A DNA stretch of 64,000 bases from Gallintestinimicrobium propionicum (GTDB lineage Bacteria; Bacillota; Clostridia; Lachnospirales; Lachnospiraceae): contig NZ_JAOQJY010000008.1 of NCBI RefSeq assembly GCF_025567525.1, forward strand, positions 62,001 through 126,000, given 5' to 3'. Positions 1-8,372 of the stretch are shown here, in pieces; position 1 is the stretch's first letter; each line of letters starts with the position of its first letter. The translations under genes were made by a program, and so were the position numbers. The notes beneath the pieces were generated by a model that did not search any database, had not been told where the DNA came from, and saw only the letters and a program-made list of their open reading frames with translations.

Positions 1-1359
1 AATCGCTACCATCGCAGCCGGTACAATACCGGAGCCGCCGAAGATCAGCTGGATAAACTGAGGCGCATTTGCAAGGATTCCTGTGTTGGCGCCCATACCG
101 TAGCCTACACCGAGCGCTACCGATACGATGGAAAGGTTCCGGGCAGTCAGCGGATTCTTTGTGATCAGCTGAATACCGCTGATGACGATAGAAGAAAACA
201 TCATAACTGCCGCACCACCCAGTACCGACTGAGGCATGATGGAAACCAGCGCCGCCAGCTTCGGGCAAAGGCCGCACAAGATCAGGAAAATCGCTCCGGT
301 CGCAAGTGCAAAGCGGTTTACTACCTTTGTCATGGCAACCAGTCCAACATTCTGGCTGAAGGAGGTATTCGGCAATACACCAAATAACGCTGCGAAGGAA
401 GAACCAAGACCATCGCACATCACGCCGCCTGCAAGCTCCCGATCTGTTGCTTCCCTGCCAAGTCCGCCTTCCATTACACCGGAAATATCACCGACCGTCT
501 CCACTGCCGTTACAATAAACATGATCAGGACAGGCAAAATCGCACGCAGATCAAACACCGGCTTTACCGGCATCAGCTTCGGAATTTCAAACCAGGAAGC
601 TTCTGCAACCTTATTCCAGTTTAATACCCATGCTTTTGTATATTCCACGCCATCTGCAGTAACACCGGTCGTAGGCAGGACAAATCCCATTACCACTGCA
701 GCAATGTAGCCTGCGATAATACCAAACAGGATTGCAGAAGAGCTTAAAAAGCCCTTTGTCCCATGCTTGAAGACAAGAATCATTGCGAGAACAAAAACAG
801 CCAGAAGCAGGTTTTCCACAGAGCCGAAATCTTTTGCATTATTTCCGCCTCCGAAGGAATTGATGCCTACAGAGATCAGGCTCAGACCAATCGACATAAC
901 AACCGTACCGGTTACCACCGCCGGAAAGAATTTTCGAAGGGGCTTTAAAAAAAAGCCCAGCACCGTTTCGAAGAGTCCGCCGATTATGGATGCACCCATG
1001 ATCGCACCATATGCCAGCACACCGCCGCCCATCGACGCAGCCACACTGTTAAATACCCCGATAAATCCGGAAGAAGTACCCATAATAATCGGAACCTTTC
1101 CACCCACCGGTCCGATGGAAAACAGCTGTACCAGCGTTACAATACCGGCTACCAGCATGGCATTCTGCAGCAGGGAAAGCTGCAGCTGTGCAAACTCTCC
1201 GCCGGCCAGCCCACATGCACCCGTAATGATCAACAACGGAGTAAGGTTTCCGACAAACATTGCAAGGACATGCTGTAAGCCAAGGGGAATTGCCTGAGAA
1301 AGGGGCATTTTCCCATCCATCTGAAATGCTTCCTCAGATAGTTTGAAACTTTTTTTCAT
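1..1359 (-). CDS. NCS2-family xanthine/uracil (urate) permease, 3' end outside window
   Basis: Integral-membrane nucleobase:cation symporter of the NCS2 family, importing xanthine, uracil or urate. The frame is open to the window edge, so the C-terminus is missing; about 453 residues are visible. The start is ATG at 1359 behind a GAGGAGAGAG ribosome site. The protein has repeated hydrophobic segments, an early LGLQHVLAMF stretch typical of the family, and the NCS2 signature Q-N-V-G-x4-T-K near residue 340. It lies 81 bp downstream of the xanthine-dehydrogenase operon on the same strand, so transport of a purine oxidised by that enzyme is the natural inference. Family assignment is firm; the exact base transported (xanthine, urate or uracil) cannot be read from sequence. 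Confidence 0.9.
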   Translation of the reverse strand, partial: MKKSFKLSEEAFQMDGKMPLSQAIPLGLQHVLAMFVGNLTPLLIITGACGLAGGEFAQLQLSLLQNAMLVAGIVTLVQLFSIGPVGGKVPIIMGTSSGFIGVFNSVAASMGGGVLAYGAIMGASIIGGLFETVLGFFLKPLRKFFPAVVTGTVVMSIGLSLISVGINSFGGGNNAKDFGSVENLLLAVFVLAMILVFKHGTKGFLSSSAILFGIIAGYIAAVVMGFVLPTTGVTADGVEYTKAWVLNWNKVAEASWFEIPKLMPVKPVFDLRAILPVLIMFIVTAVETVGDISGVMEGGLGREATDRELAGGVMCDGLGSSFAALFGVLPNTSFSQNVGLVAMTKVVNRFALATGAIFLILCGLCPKLAALVSIMPQSVLGGAAVMMFSSIVISGIQLITKNPLTARNLSIVSVALGVGYGMGANTGILANAPQFIQLIFGGSGIVPAAMVAI

Positions 1360-1440
1360 TTTTCTCTCTCCTCATTTTGTGATTTATTGTCACAGCCCAC
1401 ACACAAACCTGTTGCGCATGTGGACTGCAGCATTTTCATC

Positions 1441-3732
1441 CTACTGCGGCATCGACATCAGAATCTTCTCCGGTGTAATCGGAAGTTCCCTGTGCCATAC
1501 GCCGGTCGCCCGGTAGATCGCATGGGCAATTGCAGGTGCCGGGGTATTGATAACAATTTCCCCGATGGATTTTGCGCCAAAGGGTCCTGTTGGCTCATAG
1601 CTGTTTTCAAATTCCACGCGAAGATGCCCCATATCCAGACGGGTCGGAACCTTATACTGTAAAAAGCTGGACTCAATCGGGCGTCCATTTCTGTCATAAG
1701 TGATATTTTCAAAAAGGGTATGCCCGATTCCCTGTACGATACCCCCCTCTGTCTGAATACGCGCCAATGCGGGATTGATCGTAATCCCGCAGTCCACTAC
1801 CGCAACATAATCCAGAATTTTCACTTCTCCGGTATCCTTATCCAGCTCGATTTCCACCATTCCGACCATGTAAGGAGGCGGGGAAACCGGGGAGGAATGG
1901 GACGCGGTCGCAACCGCTGCAATATCGTTATTTACCTGGTCTTTGACGCTGATCTCTGCCAGAGAAACGCTTTTCTCCGTGTTGATCTGCTTTACCCGTC
2001 CGTTTTCAAACACAACCTCTTCTGTGCTGCAGCCAAGCATTCCCGCCGCGATCCCACAGAGCTGTGTCTTTAGCTTTGCGCAGGCCATCTCCACCGCCTT
2101 ACCGGTGATATAGGTTGTGGAAGAGGCATAGGAGCCGGAATCATAAGGGGAAGCGTCCGTATCCGCGCCAAATACCGCCACATCATCTACGGAACAGTCC
2201 ATACATTCCGCAACCATCTGGGCAAGGATCGTATCGCATCCGGTTCCCATATCCGCAGCGCCGATAATCAGGTTAAAGGTGCCGTCATCTGCAAGCTTCA
2301 CGGTTGCGGAACCGACATCCACATTGGAAATACAGGAGCCCTGCATCGCCATTGCCACGCCTGCCGCGCGCACCTTTCCGTTTCCCATATCCCGAACGGG
2401 ATATTTTTCATCCCAATGGAACAGCTCCTTACAGCGCGCCATGCATTTGTCCAACGCACAGGCATTCGCGGTTTCGCCATAATAGGCCGGCATTTTCATG
2501 CCTTCCCGGAGCATATTCTTTTCCCGGATGATTGTCGGATCGATTCCAAGCTTCTCTGCCAGCTCGTTGACAGAGGTTTCCAGTGCAAAAATACCCTGTG
2601 TCGCTCCGTAGCCCCGATAGGCACCTGCTGCCATCGTATTGGTATATACAACATCATAGCCAAACCGGAATGCCTCCAGGCCTCCGGTATAAAGCGGAAT
2701 CGATTTGTGTCCGCTCAGTCCTACCGTCGTCGGACCATGCTCGCCATAAGCACCGGAGTTGGATAATGTATACAGGTCCAGTCCCCGGATATGTCCGTCC
2801 TTATCTGCGCCCAGCCGCACACGCACTTCCATTTCATGCCGGGGAGATCCTGCAATCTGACTCTCCTCCCTCGTAAAAATAAGCTGCGCCGGGCGTCCGG
2901 TTTTCAGTGTGACAAATGCGGGATAAACCTCACTTACCGCCGTCTGCTTTGCACCGAATCCGCCGCCGATCCTGGGCTTTTCCACACGGATTTTACTTTT
3001 GGGGATTCCCAGCGCCTGGGAAAGGATTCTGCGAACGTGAAATACGATCTGGGTCGAGGAGATCACATGCAGTCTTCCGTATCGATCCAGCTCGGTATAG
3101 GTACGGAAGGTCTCCATCATCGCCTGATTAAAGGAACGCATATGGTACGCATGTTCCAGCACCTCATCGCAGTCTGCAAGCACTACATCCACGTCCCCGT
3201 CACCACTGATTTCACTGGCAACCAGGTTCCGCTTTGCATCTCCGCCCACCGGAACCTGTGCAAGCCAGTCCTCTTCTGGATGCACTAAAATTTCATTGTC
3301 CTTTGCCTGATGGAAATCCAGAACCGGTTCCAGGATCTTATATTTTACTTTGATCAATTTCATTGCCTTTAACGCCGCTTTTTCATTTTCTGCTGCGATA
3401 ATGGCGACCACGTCCCCGGCAAAACGCACATGCCGGTCCAGAATCAGCCTGTCGTAAGGCGACGGCTCCGGATAGGTCTGTCCCGCTATGGCAAAGCGCT
3501 GCTTTGGCACGTCTTCCCAGGTATAAATATCCACGACACCCGGAACCTTTTTGGCAACCGAAACGTTAATTTCCTCCACAATCGCATTTGCGTGCGGGCT
3601 TCTTAACAGCTTTAGCGCCAGCGCATCCTTCGGTACGATATCCTCCACATAAACCGGCTTTCCCAAAAGCAGCTGCATAGAATCCTTTTTGCGGACCGGC
3701 TGGTTGATCGCATTGTATTTCTTATGTTCCAT
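1441..3732 (-). CDS. xdhA: Xanthine dehydrogenase-type hydroxylase, molybdenum-binding large subunit
   Basis: Cytoplasmic large subunit (763 aa) of a xanthine dehydrogenase/aldehyde oxidoreductase family enzyme; it carries the molybdopterin cofactor and hydroxylates a purine or another N-heterocycle or aldehyde. Residues 15-120 are the a/b hammerhead domain. Cofactor-binding motifs follow: GGGFGAKQ, then AYRGYGATQG, and near the C-terminus GAKSIGE, whose Glu is the expected catalytic base. Length is normal for the family. The ATG is preceded by AAAGGAGAG and lies 12 bp after the Fe-S subunit gene. Gene order is FAD, Fe-S, Mo. The purine permease downstream and the Mo-related operon upstream favour a purine hydroxylase, but substrate specificity is inferred. 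Confidence 0.9.
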   Translation of the reverse strand: MEHKKYNAINQPVRKKDSMQLLLGKPVYVEDIVPKDALALKLLRSPHANAIVEEINVSVAKKVPGVVDIYTWEDVPKQRFAIAGQTYPEPSPYDRLILDRHVRFAGDVVAIIAAENEKAALKAMKLIKVKYKILEPVLDFHQAKDNEILVHPEEDWLAQVPVGGDAKRNLVASEISGDGDVDVVLADCDEVLEHAYHMRSFNQAMMETFRTYTELDRYGRLHVISSTQIVFHVRRILSQALGIPKSKIRVEKPRIGGGFGAKQTAVSEVYPAFVTLKTGRPAQLIFTREESQIAGSPRHEMEVRVRLGADKDGHIRGLDLYTLSNSGAYGEHGPTTVGLSGHKSIPLYTGGLEAFRFGYDVVYTNTMAAGAYRGYGATQGIFALETSVNELAEKLGIDPTIIREKNMLREGMKMPAYYGETANACALDKCMARCKELFHWDEKYPVRDMGNGKVRAAGVAMAMQGSCISNVDVGSATVKLADDGTFNLIIGAADMGTGCDTILAQMVAECMDCSVDDVAVFGADTDASPYDSGSYASSTTYITGKAVEMACAKLKTQLCGIAAGMLGCSTEEVVFENGRVKQINTEKSVSLAEISVKDQVNNDIAAVATASHSSPVSPPPYMVGMVEIELDKDTGEVKILDYVAVVDCGITINPALARIQTEGGIVQGIGHTLFENITYDRNGRPIESSFLQYKVPTRLDMGHLRVEFENSYEPTGPFGAKSIGEIVINTPAPAIAHAIYRATGVWHRELPITPEKILMSMPQ

Positions 3733-3744
3733 GAAGCCTCTCCT

Positions 3745-4200
3745 TTACTTTCTTCTCTGATCCAGAAAATTCCGGATGCCCCGCAGCTGTCCTTCATAGC
3801 CGGAGCATCTGCAGAGGTTTCCTGCCAAATAGGCACGAATCTCATCATCCGTCGGATCCGGATTCTCCCGAAGCAGCGCGATCGTATTCATGACAAATCC
3901 CGGATTACAGAAGCCGCACTGATCCGCTCCCTGATCGGCAATAAATCCGACAAACTCTGCCGCTTCCTCCTGAAGTCCTTCCAGGGTATAGATTTCATGT
4001 CCATCTGCTCTGGCTGCGAGCACAGAACAGGAAAGCACCGGCGTATTATCCATGAGAACGGTGCACAGACCACAGTTTGCTGTCTCACAGCCTCGTTTTA
4101 CGCTGTAGCATCCATGTTTTCTCAAAAAGTCGATCAAAAGCAGATCCGGTTCGATCTGCTCGGCGATCCTTCTTCCATTCACTTTTATTATGATCTCCAT
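3745..4200 (-). CDS. xdhC: Xanthine dehydrogenase-type [2Fe-2S] subunit
   Basis: Small electron-transfer subunit (151 aa) with two [2Fe-2S] clusters that passes electrons from the Mo centre to FAD. The N-terminal plant-ferredoxin-like domain shows the C-x4-C-G-x-C pattern (GCETANCGLC) with a fourth Cys in LSCSVLA. The C-terminal helical domain shows CGFCNPG followed by CRCSGYE. All eight cluster cysteines are therefore visible. Length is typical. The ATG lies 2 bp after the FAD-subunit stop codon and has GGGGAGG seven bases upstream, implying translational coupling in one operon with the FAD and Mo subunits. Confidence 0.93.
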   Translation of the reverse strand: MEIIIKVNGRRIAEQIEPDLLLIDFLRKHGCYSVKRGCETANCGLCTVLMDNTPVLSCSVLAARADGHEIYTLEGLQEEAAEFVGFIADQGADQCGFCNPGFVMNTIALLRENPDPTDDEIRAYLAGNLCRCSGYEGQLRGIRNFLDQRRK

Positions 4201-4202
4201 CC

Positions 4203-4991
4203 CTACACCTCCCCGATTTTGTAAAACAGTCTCTGACTCAGCACTCCGATCAGACGAGTGCGGTAGTCTGCCCCGGCACGGTGGTTATTACCGGTCGGAA
4301 TCTGCTCTTTTGCCCAGTTTGCAAATGCCTTTACGCTTTCTTCCTTTACACCGCCGGAAAGAAACTTTTCTTCATCGCAAAGAAGCACTGCCCGATGCGG
4401 TCTTGCACCGACTGCCAACCGGTATTCTCCCCCGACGCAGGAAGCGGCACAGGCAATCACCGGGAAGTCCGTGCTCTGGTTGCGGACCGCTGCGTAGGCA
4501 AAGCGTCCTGCAGTCTTTTTCACGATCAGACGGACTAAAATATCTCTGTCCTGTTTTTTCTCGGCAAACTCTTTTAAAGGAATTCTTCCACCCTGAAATA
4601 ATTCCACCTCGGTATCCATTGCAAGAAAAACCGTCAAAACATCAGAGAATCCGAATCGTCCCCAGATGCTTCCTCCAACCGTTGCAAGATTGCGGAACTG
4701 CACACCTACTATATCCTTTACTGCATCTCTTACTGCACCCTGTGTATAGGCATTCAGCCCGGTATCTGTCTCCAGCTGCCGCAGCGATACCATGGCGCCG
4801 ATAGAAAATTCCTCTTCCGTTTCTTCTATTTCATTCAGTCCAAGATCACAAAGATCAATTGCTGTCTGAATCATGCGATTCTGCATTTTCGTCCAGAGCA
4901 TTCCACCGAGAATACAGTTCCCCTTTTTCTGGTTCAGCTCATATGCCTCTTCCAGACTTTTTGCGCGCACATAATTCTGAATTGTAACCAT
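4203..4991 (-). CDS. xdhB: Xanthine dehydrogenase-type FAD-binding subunit
   Basis: FAD-binding subunit (262 aa with the start at 4991, chosen because AGGGAGAA sits just upstream and because family homology begins there; the frame is open further up). It transfers electrons from the Fe-S subunit to the final acceptor. The PCMH-type FAD domain is recognisable from the IGAMVSLRQLE, QFRNLATVGGSI and FSDVLTVFLAMDTEVEL segments. The usual first flavin loop AGGTDL is replaced by ILGGMLWTKM, which may change flavin binding or the electron acceptor. It is the first gene of the operon, divergent from the Mo-uptake operon across about 170 bp. Confidence 0.87.
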   Translation of the reverse strand: MVTIQNYVRAKSLEEAYELNQKKGNCILGGMLWTKMQNRMIQTAIDLCDLGLNEIEETEEEFSIGAMVSLRQLETDTGLNAYTQGAVRDAVKDIVGVQFRNLATVGGSIWGRFGFSDVLTVFLAMDTEVELFQGGRIPLKEFAEKKQDRDILVRLIVKKTAGRFAYAAVRNQSTDFPVIACAASCVGGEYRLAVGARPHRAVLLCDEEKFLSGGVKEESVKAFANWAKEQIPTGNNHRAGADYRTRLIGVLSQRLFYKIGEV

Positions 4992-5095
4992 AAAATGTTC
5001 TCCCTGAAGCCTTACTGTTCCCATGCACCCTTTTCTATTTTCGTGCAATCCGTGAACAAAAACCAAAAAATCCAATTATATTATAATAAAATCCC

Positions 5096-5124
5096 TTGCT
5101 TTTGAAAAGACGCTTTGCTACAAT
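5096..5124 (+). promoter_or_regulatory. Candidate sigma-70-type promoter of the Mo-transport operon
   Basis: TTGCTT at 5096-5101, a 17-bp spacer and TACAAT at 5119-5124, followed 39 bp later by the ATG of the binding-protein gene. The spacing is ideal and the hexamers are near consensus. Promoter activity is inferred from pattern only. An AT-rich -10-like cluster on the minus strand near 5080 may serve the divergent xdh operon. Confidence 0.5.
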
Positions 5125-5126
5125 AC

Positions 5127-5150
5127 CGTTGTATTATTGAAACTACAACG
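5127..5150. promoter_or_regulatory. Inverted repeat, candidate ModE-type operator
   Basis: A perfect 7-bp dyad, CGTTGTA-N10-TACAACG, begins two bases after the -10 box of the Mo-transport operon, so a bound protein would block initiation. Known ModE operators are inverted half-sites of the CGnTATA type with a similar spacer. The operon itself encodes a ModE-like DNA-binding protein. Assignment as its operator is inference. The site is also about 136 bp upstream of the divergent xdhB gene. Confidence 0.5.
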
Positions 5151-5163
5151 AAAGGTGAACGTA

Positions 5164-6285
5164 ATGAAAAACACTCTGAAAAAGTACCTGTCCCTGTCCC
5201 TGGCATGTGCACTGTTGATCTCCATGATCGGCTGCGGCACTGCTTCTGCCCCCGCAGAAACTGTTCCTGCAACAGAATCCGTCACAGAACAGGCTGCCGA
5301 GACTGTCACAGAAACCGCTTCTGCCGAAACAGAAGAGACTGCATCCGAAGAAGCCATTGAAGCTGCAGAAACGACTTATCCCGTCACCCTGACCGATCAG
5401 GCAGGCCGTGAAGTAACGCTCGAAGCTGAACCTGAGACCATCGTAAGCGGCTATTACATTCCCTCCAGCCTTTTGATCGCTCTTGGTCTGAAGGACAAGA
5501 TGGTAGGCATCGAAGCAAAGGCTGGCAAGCGTGCGATCTACAAGCTTGCTGCACCTGATCTGATAGAGCTTCCCAGTGTCGGCACCGCAAAGGAATTCGA
5601 CCTGGAAGGCTGCGCAGCCCTCTCCCCTGATCTGGTTATCCTGCCCTTAAAATTAAAGGACGCAGCAGCGAGCCTGACAGAGCTTGGTATCCCGGTGCTG
5701 CTTGTCAATCCGGAAAGCCAGGAGCTTCTGACAGAAATGATCGAGCTGGTATCTACCGCCACCAACACACAGGAACGTGCAAACGAGCTGCTTTCCTATA
5801 TAGCTTCCCAGAAGTCCATGCTTTCTGATACGTTAGCTGATACAGAGCCCAAAAGCGTATATCTGGCAGGCAATTCTTCCCTGCTTTCCACAGCAGGTCC
5901 TGCAATGTACCAGTCCAGCATGATCGAGCTTGCAGGCGGCAAAAATGCAGCGGAAGAAATTACCGATACTTACTGGGCAGAAATCAGCTACGAACAGTTG
6001 CTTGCCTGGGATCCTGCCTATATCATCCTCGCTTCCGATGCAGATTACACCGTTGACGACATTTTAAACGATGAAAACTTAAAAGACTGCACCGCTGTAA
6101 AAAACGGTCAGGTATATCAGATTCCCGGCGATGTAGAGGCTCTGGACAGCCCGGTTCCCGCAAGCATCCTTGCATCCGTATGGCTTGCCGGCATTCTCCA
6201 TCCCGAACAGATTCCCGCTGACACTTATACCACGGAAAGCAACACTTATTATGAAACCTTCTATGGAATCTCCAACGAAAACTAA
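5164..6285 (+). CDS. ABC transporter substrate-binding lipoprotein, BtuF/FhuD/MolA type
   Basis: Extracytoplasmic substrate-binding protein (373 aa) of the helical-backbone (TroA/BtuF-like) class. The start is ATG at 5164 with AGGTGA six bases upstream. It has a charged start, a hydrophobic segment and a lipobox ending in MIGC (Cys near residue 24), then an Ala/Glu/Thr-rich linker to about residue 75. The domain then begins (YPVTLTDQAGREVTL), followed by PETIVSGYYIPSS and ILASDADYTVDDIL. It is the first gene of an operon with a FecCD permease, an ATPase and a ModE-like regulator. This class can carry iron-siderophore, cobalamin or, as in the Haemophilus MolABC system, molybdate/tungstate. The ModE and MocA-like neighbours and the adjacent Mo enzyme make Mo or W the best guess. 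Confidence 0.85.
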   Translation: MKNTLKKYLSLSLACALLISMIGCGTASAPAETVPATESVTEQAAETVTETASAETEETASEEAIEAAETTYPVTLTDQAGREVTLEAEPETIVSGYYIPSSLLIALGLKDKMVGIEAKAGKRAIYKLAAPDLIELPSVGTAKEFDLEGCAALSPDLVILPLKLKDAAASLTELGIPVLLVNPESQELLTEMIELVSTATNTQERANELLSYIASQKSMLSDTLADTEPKSVYLAGNSSLLSTAGPAMYQSSMIELAGGKNAAEEITDTYWAEISYEQLLAWDPAYIILASDADYTVDDILNDENLKDCTAVKNGQVYQIPGDVEALDSPVPASILASVWLAGILHPEQIPADTYTTESNTYYETFYGISNEN

Positions 6286-7240
6286 ATCGTTCCTTCTCGT
6301 CGGGACCGTTATTTTAACGGTCCTGACTTTATGCTCTTTTTTCGTCGGAAAATATCCGCTTACTCTGTCCGGTCTGTTATCCGGGGACGCGATGCAGTGG
6401 CGGGTTTTTCTCACCCTGCGCGCAAGCCGCGCTGTGATCGGCGCAATCGGCGGCTTTGTCCTCGGAGTTACCGGCTTTGTCTATCAGACCGTTTTCCGCA
6501 ATCCCCTCGCTTCCCCCGACATTATCGGCGCATCCTCCGGTGCAAGCGTAGGCGCCGCTTTCGGCATCCTGTTTTTGCCCGGCGCGGTGGCTGTCACCCT
6601 ATCTGCCTTTGCCGGAGCCATCTGTTGTGTACTCCTTGCACTGACGCTTTCCTCCCTGACCGCCGAAAAAGACGGCAAAAGCATCGTCCTTTCCGGTATC
6701 GCCGTGCACAGCCTGGCACAGACCGCGTTAGTCTGTCTGAAGCTCCTCGCCGACCCGGAAAAACAGCTTGCATCCATCGAATACTGGATCATGGGAAGTT
6801 TAAACGGCATCAGCCTGTATTCCATCGGCGGAAACATCGCTCTGTGCCTGATCTGTCTGGTTGGGATGTTCCTGTTGTACCGCCAGATCCTCCTGCTCTC
6901 TCTGGATGATCAGGAAGGGCGACTGCTCGGCGTAAATGTGACGCAAATTCGCCTGATCGTCCTTTTGATCGCAACCCTTGCCGCCTCCAGCGTTATCAGC
7001 ATGACCGGGCTGATCAGCTTTATTTCGCTTCTTGCCCCCCACGGAGCGCGCCTGCTCTTTAAAAACAATCGCTTATCCACCATGTTATTCAGTGGCCTGC
7101 TCGGCGGATGCCTTTTGACGCTCGGCGATATTTTTGCCCGCAGCATCGCTTCTACCGAACTGCCAGTAAGTATTTTTACCAGTTTGCTCGGCGCGCCGTT
7201 CTTAATCTATCTCTGTATCAGGAGGAAACCACTTCAATGA
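6251..7240 (+). CDS. FecCD-family ABC transporter permease (MolB-like)
   Basis: Polytopic inner-membrane permease (329 aa) of the FecCD/BtuC family, expected to form a homodimer with about ten helices per chain. Diagnostic segments are LRASRAVIGAIGG, then TGFVYQTVFRNPLASPDIIGASSGA, and a C-terminal TGLISFISLLAPHGARLL. The gene overlaps the binding-protein gene. The start is either ATG at 6251 or ATG at 6263, neither with a strong ribosome site, so translation is probably coupled. It ends in an ATGA overlap with the ATPase gene. The substrate is inferred to be molybdate or tungstate from the neighbours; iron or cobalamin cannot be excluded. Confidence 0.88.
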   Translation: MKPSMESPTKTKSFLLVGTVILTVLTLCSFFVGKYPLTLSGLLSGDAMQWRVFLTLRASRAVIGAIGGFVLGVTGFVYQTVFRNPLASPDIIGASSGASVGAAFGILFLPGAVAVTLSAFAGAICCVLLALTLSSLTAEKDGKSIVLSGIAVHSLAQTALVCLKLLADPEKQLASIEYWIMGSLNGISLYSIGGNIALCLICLVGMFLLYRQILLLSLDDQEGRLLGVNVTQIRLIVLLIATLAASSVISMTGLISFISLLAPHGARLLFKNNRLSTMLFSGLLGGCLLTLGDIFARSIASTELPVSIFTSLLGAPFLIYLCIRRKPLQ

Positions 7241-8034
7241 ACCTGCTTACTGTAACCAACCTTTCCGCCGGATATGCCGGAAAACAGGTCATAAAAGATA
7301 TCAGCTTTTTCGTCGCCCCAAAAACGATCGTTGGAATCCTCGGTGCAAATGGGTGCGGTAAAACCACCCTGATCAAAGCGATTGCAAATCTTCTTCCTCA
7401 TACCGGAAGCTGTCAGTTAGATGACACTTACTTGGAAAACGCTTCTCCAAGGCAGCTTGCTTTACTCTGCGGATACATTCCCCAAAAGAGCGGTATTTCG
7501 ATCGATTTAACTCTTCTGGATGTCGTTTTAATGGGGTTTAATCCAAAGCTTTCTCTCCTGCAGTCTCCTACGGAGCAGATGAAAAAGGAAGCATTTGACG
7601 CCCTCTGCTCGGTAGGTCTTGGGTCCCGCAAAGACGATAACTTCCAGCAGCTAAGCGAAGGGCAAAAGCAGCTCTGCCTGCTGGCGCGCACTTTTGTATT
7701 AAAGCGCAGGCTTCTGCTTTTGGATGAACCGGAAAGCGCCCTGGATTTTCGGCTGCGCTATGAAACGATGGGACTTTTGCGAACGTATGTTGCAAAAAAC
7801 AACGCCGCCGCACTTGTAACGCTGCACGATCCTTCTCTCGCCCTCAATTATTGCGATACGCTTCTGGTGCTTTCCGATTGCGGTCTGTTGGGAGAGCTTC
7901 AACCATTTTCTACCCCGATTTCCAAAATGGAACCGCTTCTTTCCTCCATCTATGGTACAATCAGTTTAACGACACTTTCCACCCGCCGCGGCGAGAAACG
8001 GCTGATCATGATAAAGGAGGACGATGCCTGTTGA
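7237..8034 (+). CDS. ABC transporter ATP-binding protein (FepC/MolC-like)
   Basis: Cytoplasmic ATPase (265 aa) energising the FecCD permease. Walker A is GANGCGKTT near residue 35, with a Q-loop at GYIPQKSG. The signature motif reads LSEGQ instead of the usual LSGGQ. Walker B is LLLLDEP and the switch His lies in TLHDPS. The start is ATG at 7237, overlapping the permease stop as ATGA, with AGGAGG 11 bases upstream. The last codons overlap the TTG start of the ModE-like gene, and the ribosome site of that gene (AAAGGAGG) lies inside this coding sequence. Confidence 0.93.
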   Translation: MNLLTVTNLSAGYAGKQVIKDISFFVAPKTIVGILGANGCGKTTLIKAIANLLPHTGSCQLDDTYLENASPRQLALLCGYIPQKSGISIDLTLLDVVLMGFNPKLSLLQSPTEQMKKEAFDALCSVGLGSRKDDNFQQLSEGQKQLCLLARTFVLKRRLLLLDEPESALDFRLRYETMGLLRTYVAKNNAAALVTLHDPSLALNYCDTLLVLSDCGLLGELQPFSTPISKMEPLLSSIYGTISLTTLSTRRGEKRLIMIKEDDAC

Positions 8035-8372
8035 AAGCGGTTACGAGAATTACTTTTTGTGACGACAACGATGAAAAATTTTTTGGGGAAGGTCCCTGCC
8101 GTCTGCTGCATGCCATCGAAGAAACCGGCTCTCTTCGTTCCGCCGCCATATCCATGGGACTTGCCTACACCAAGGCGCTCCGCATAATCAAAAATGCCGA
8201 AGCCGCTCTCGGCTTTCCACTGACCACACGCTGTGTTGGCGGAAAATCCGGCGGTGGAAGTACACTCACCCCACAGGGAAAGGAATGGCTGACAAAATAT
8301 GAAACCTATCGGGACGCCTGCGTTCATGCCAACCGCAAGCTGTATTTGGAAATCTTTTCAAACAAGCGGTAA
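8031..8372 (+). CDS. Single-domain ModE-like winged-helix transcriptional regulator
   Basis: A 113-aa protein corresponding to the N-terminal winged-helix domain of ModE, the molybdate-responsive regulator. The family pattern GPCRLLHAIEETGSLRSAA, then MGLAYTKALRIIKNAE, then KSGGGSTLTPQG is clear. The molybdate-binding MOP/TOBE domains of classical ModE are absent, so either ligand sensing is elsewhere or the protein works with a partner. The start is TTG at 8031 with AAAGGAGG ten bases upstream, overlapping the ATPase stop. It is likely to act at the dyad 5127-5150 in front of its own operon and possibly on the divergent xdh operon; both are inferences. Confidence 0.85.
   Translation: MKAVTRITFCDDNDEKFFGEGPCRLLHAIEETGSLRSAAISMGLAYTKALRIIKNAEAALGFPLTTRCVGGKSGGGSTLTPQGKEWLTKYETYRDACVHANRKLYLEIFSNKR

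Noticed and set aside
1441..4991. CO dehydrogenase or nicotinate dehydrogenase instead of xanthine dehydrogenase type
   Set aside because: The adjacent purine permease favours a purine hydroxylase; still, substrate remains inferred and the call is kept at family level.
7237..8034. ATPase with LSEGQ signature as an inactive transporter component
   Set aside because: Walker A, Walker B, Q-loop and switch His are intact; a Glu at that place occurs in working ABC ATPases.
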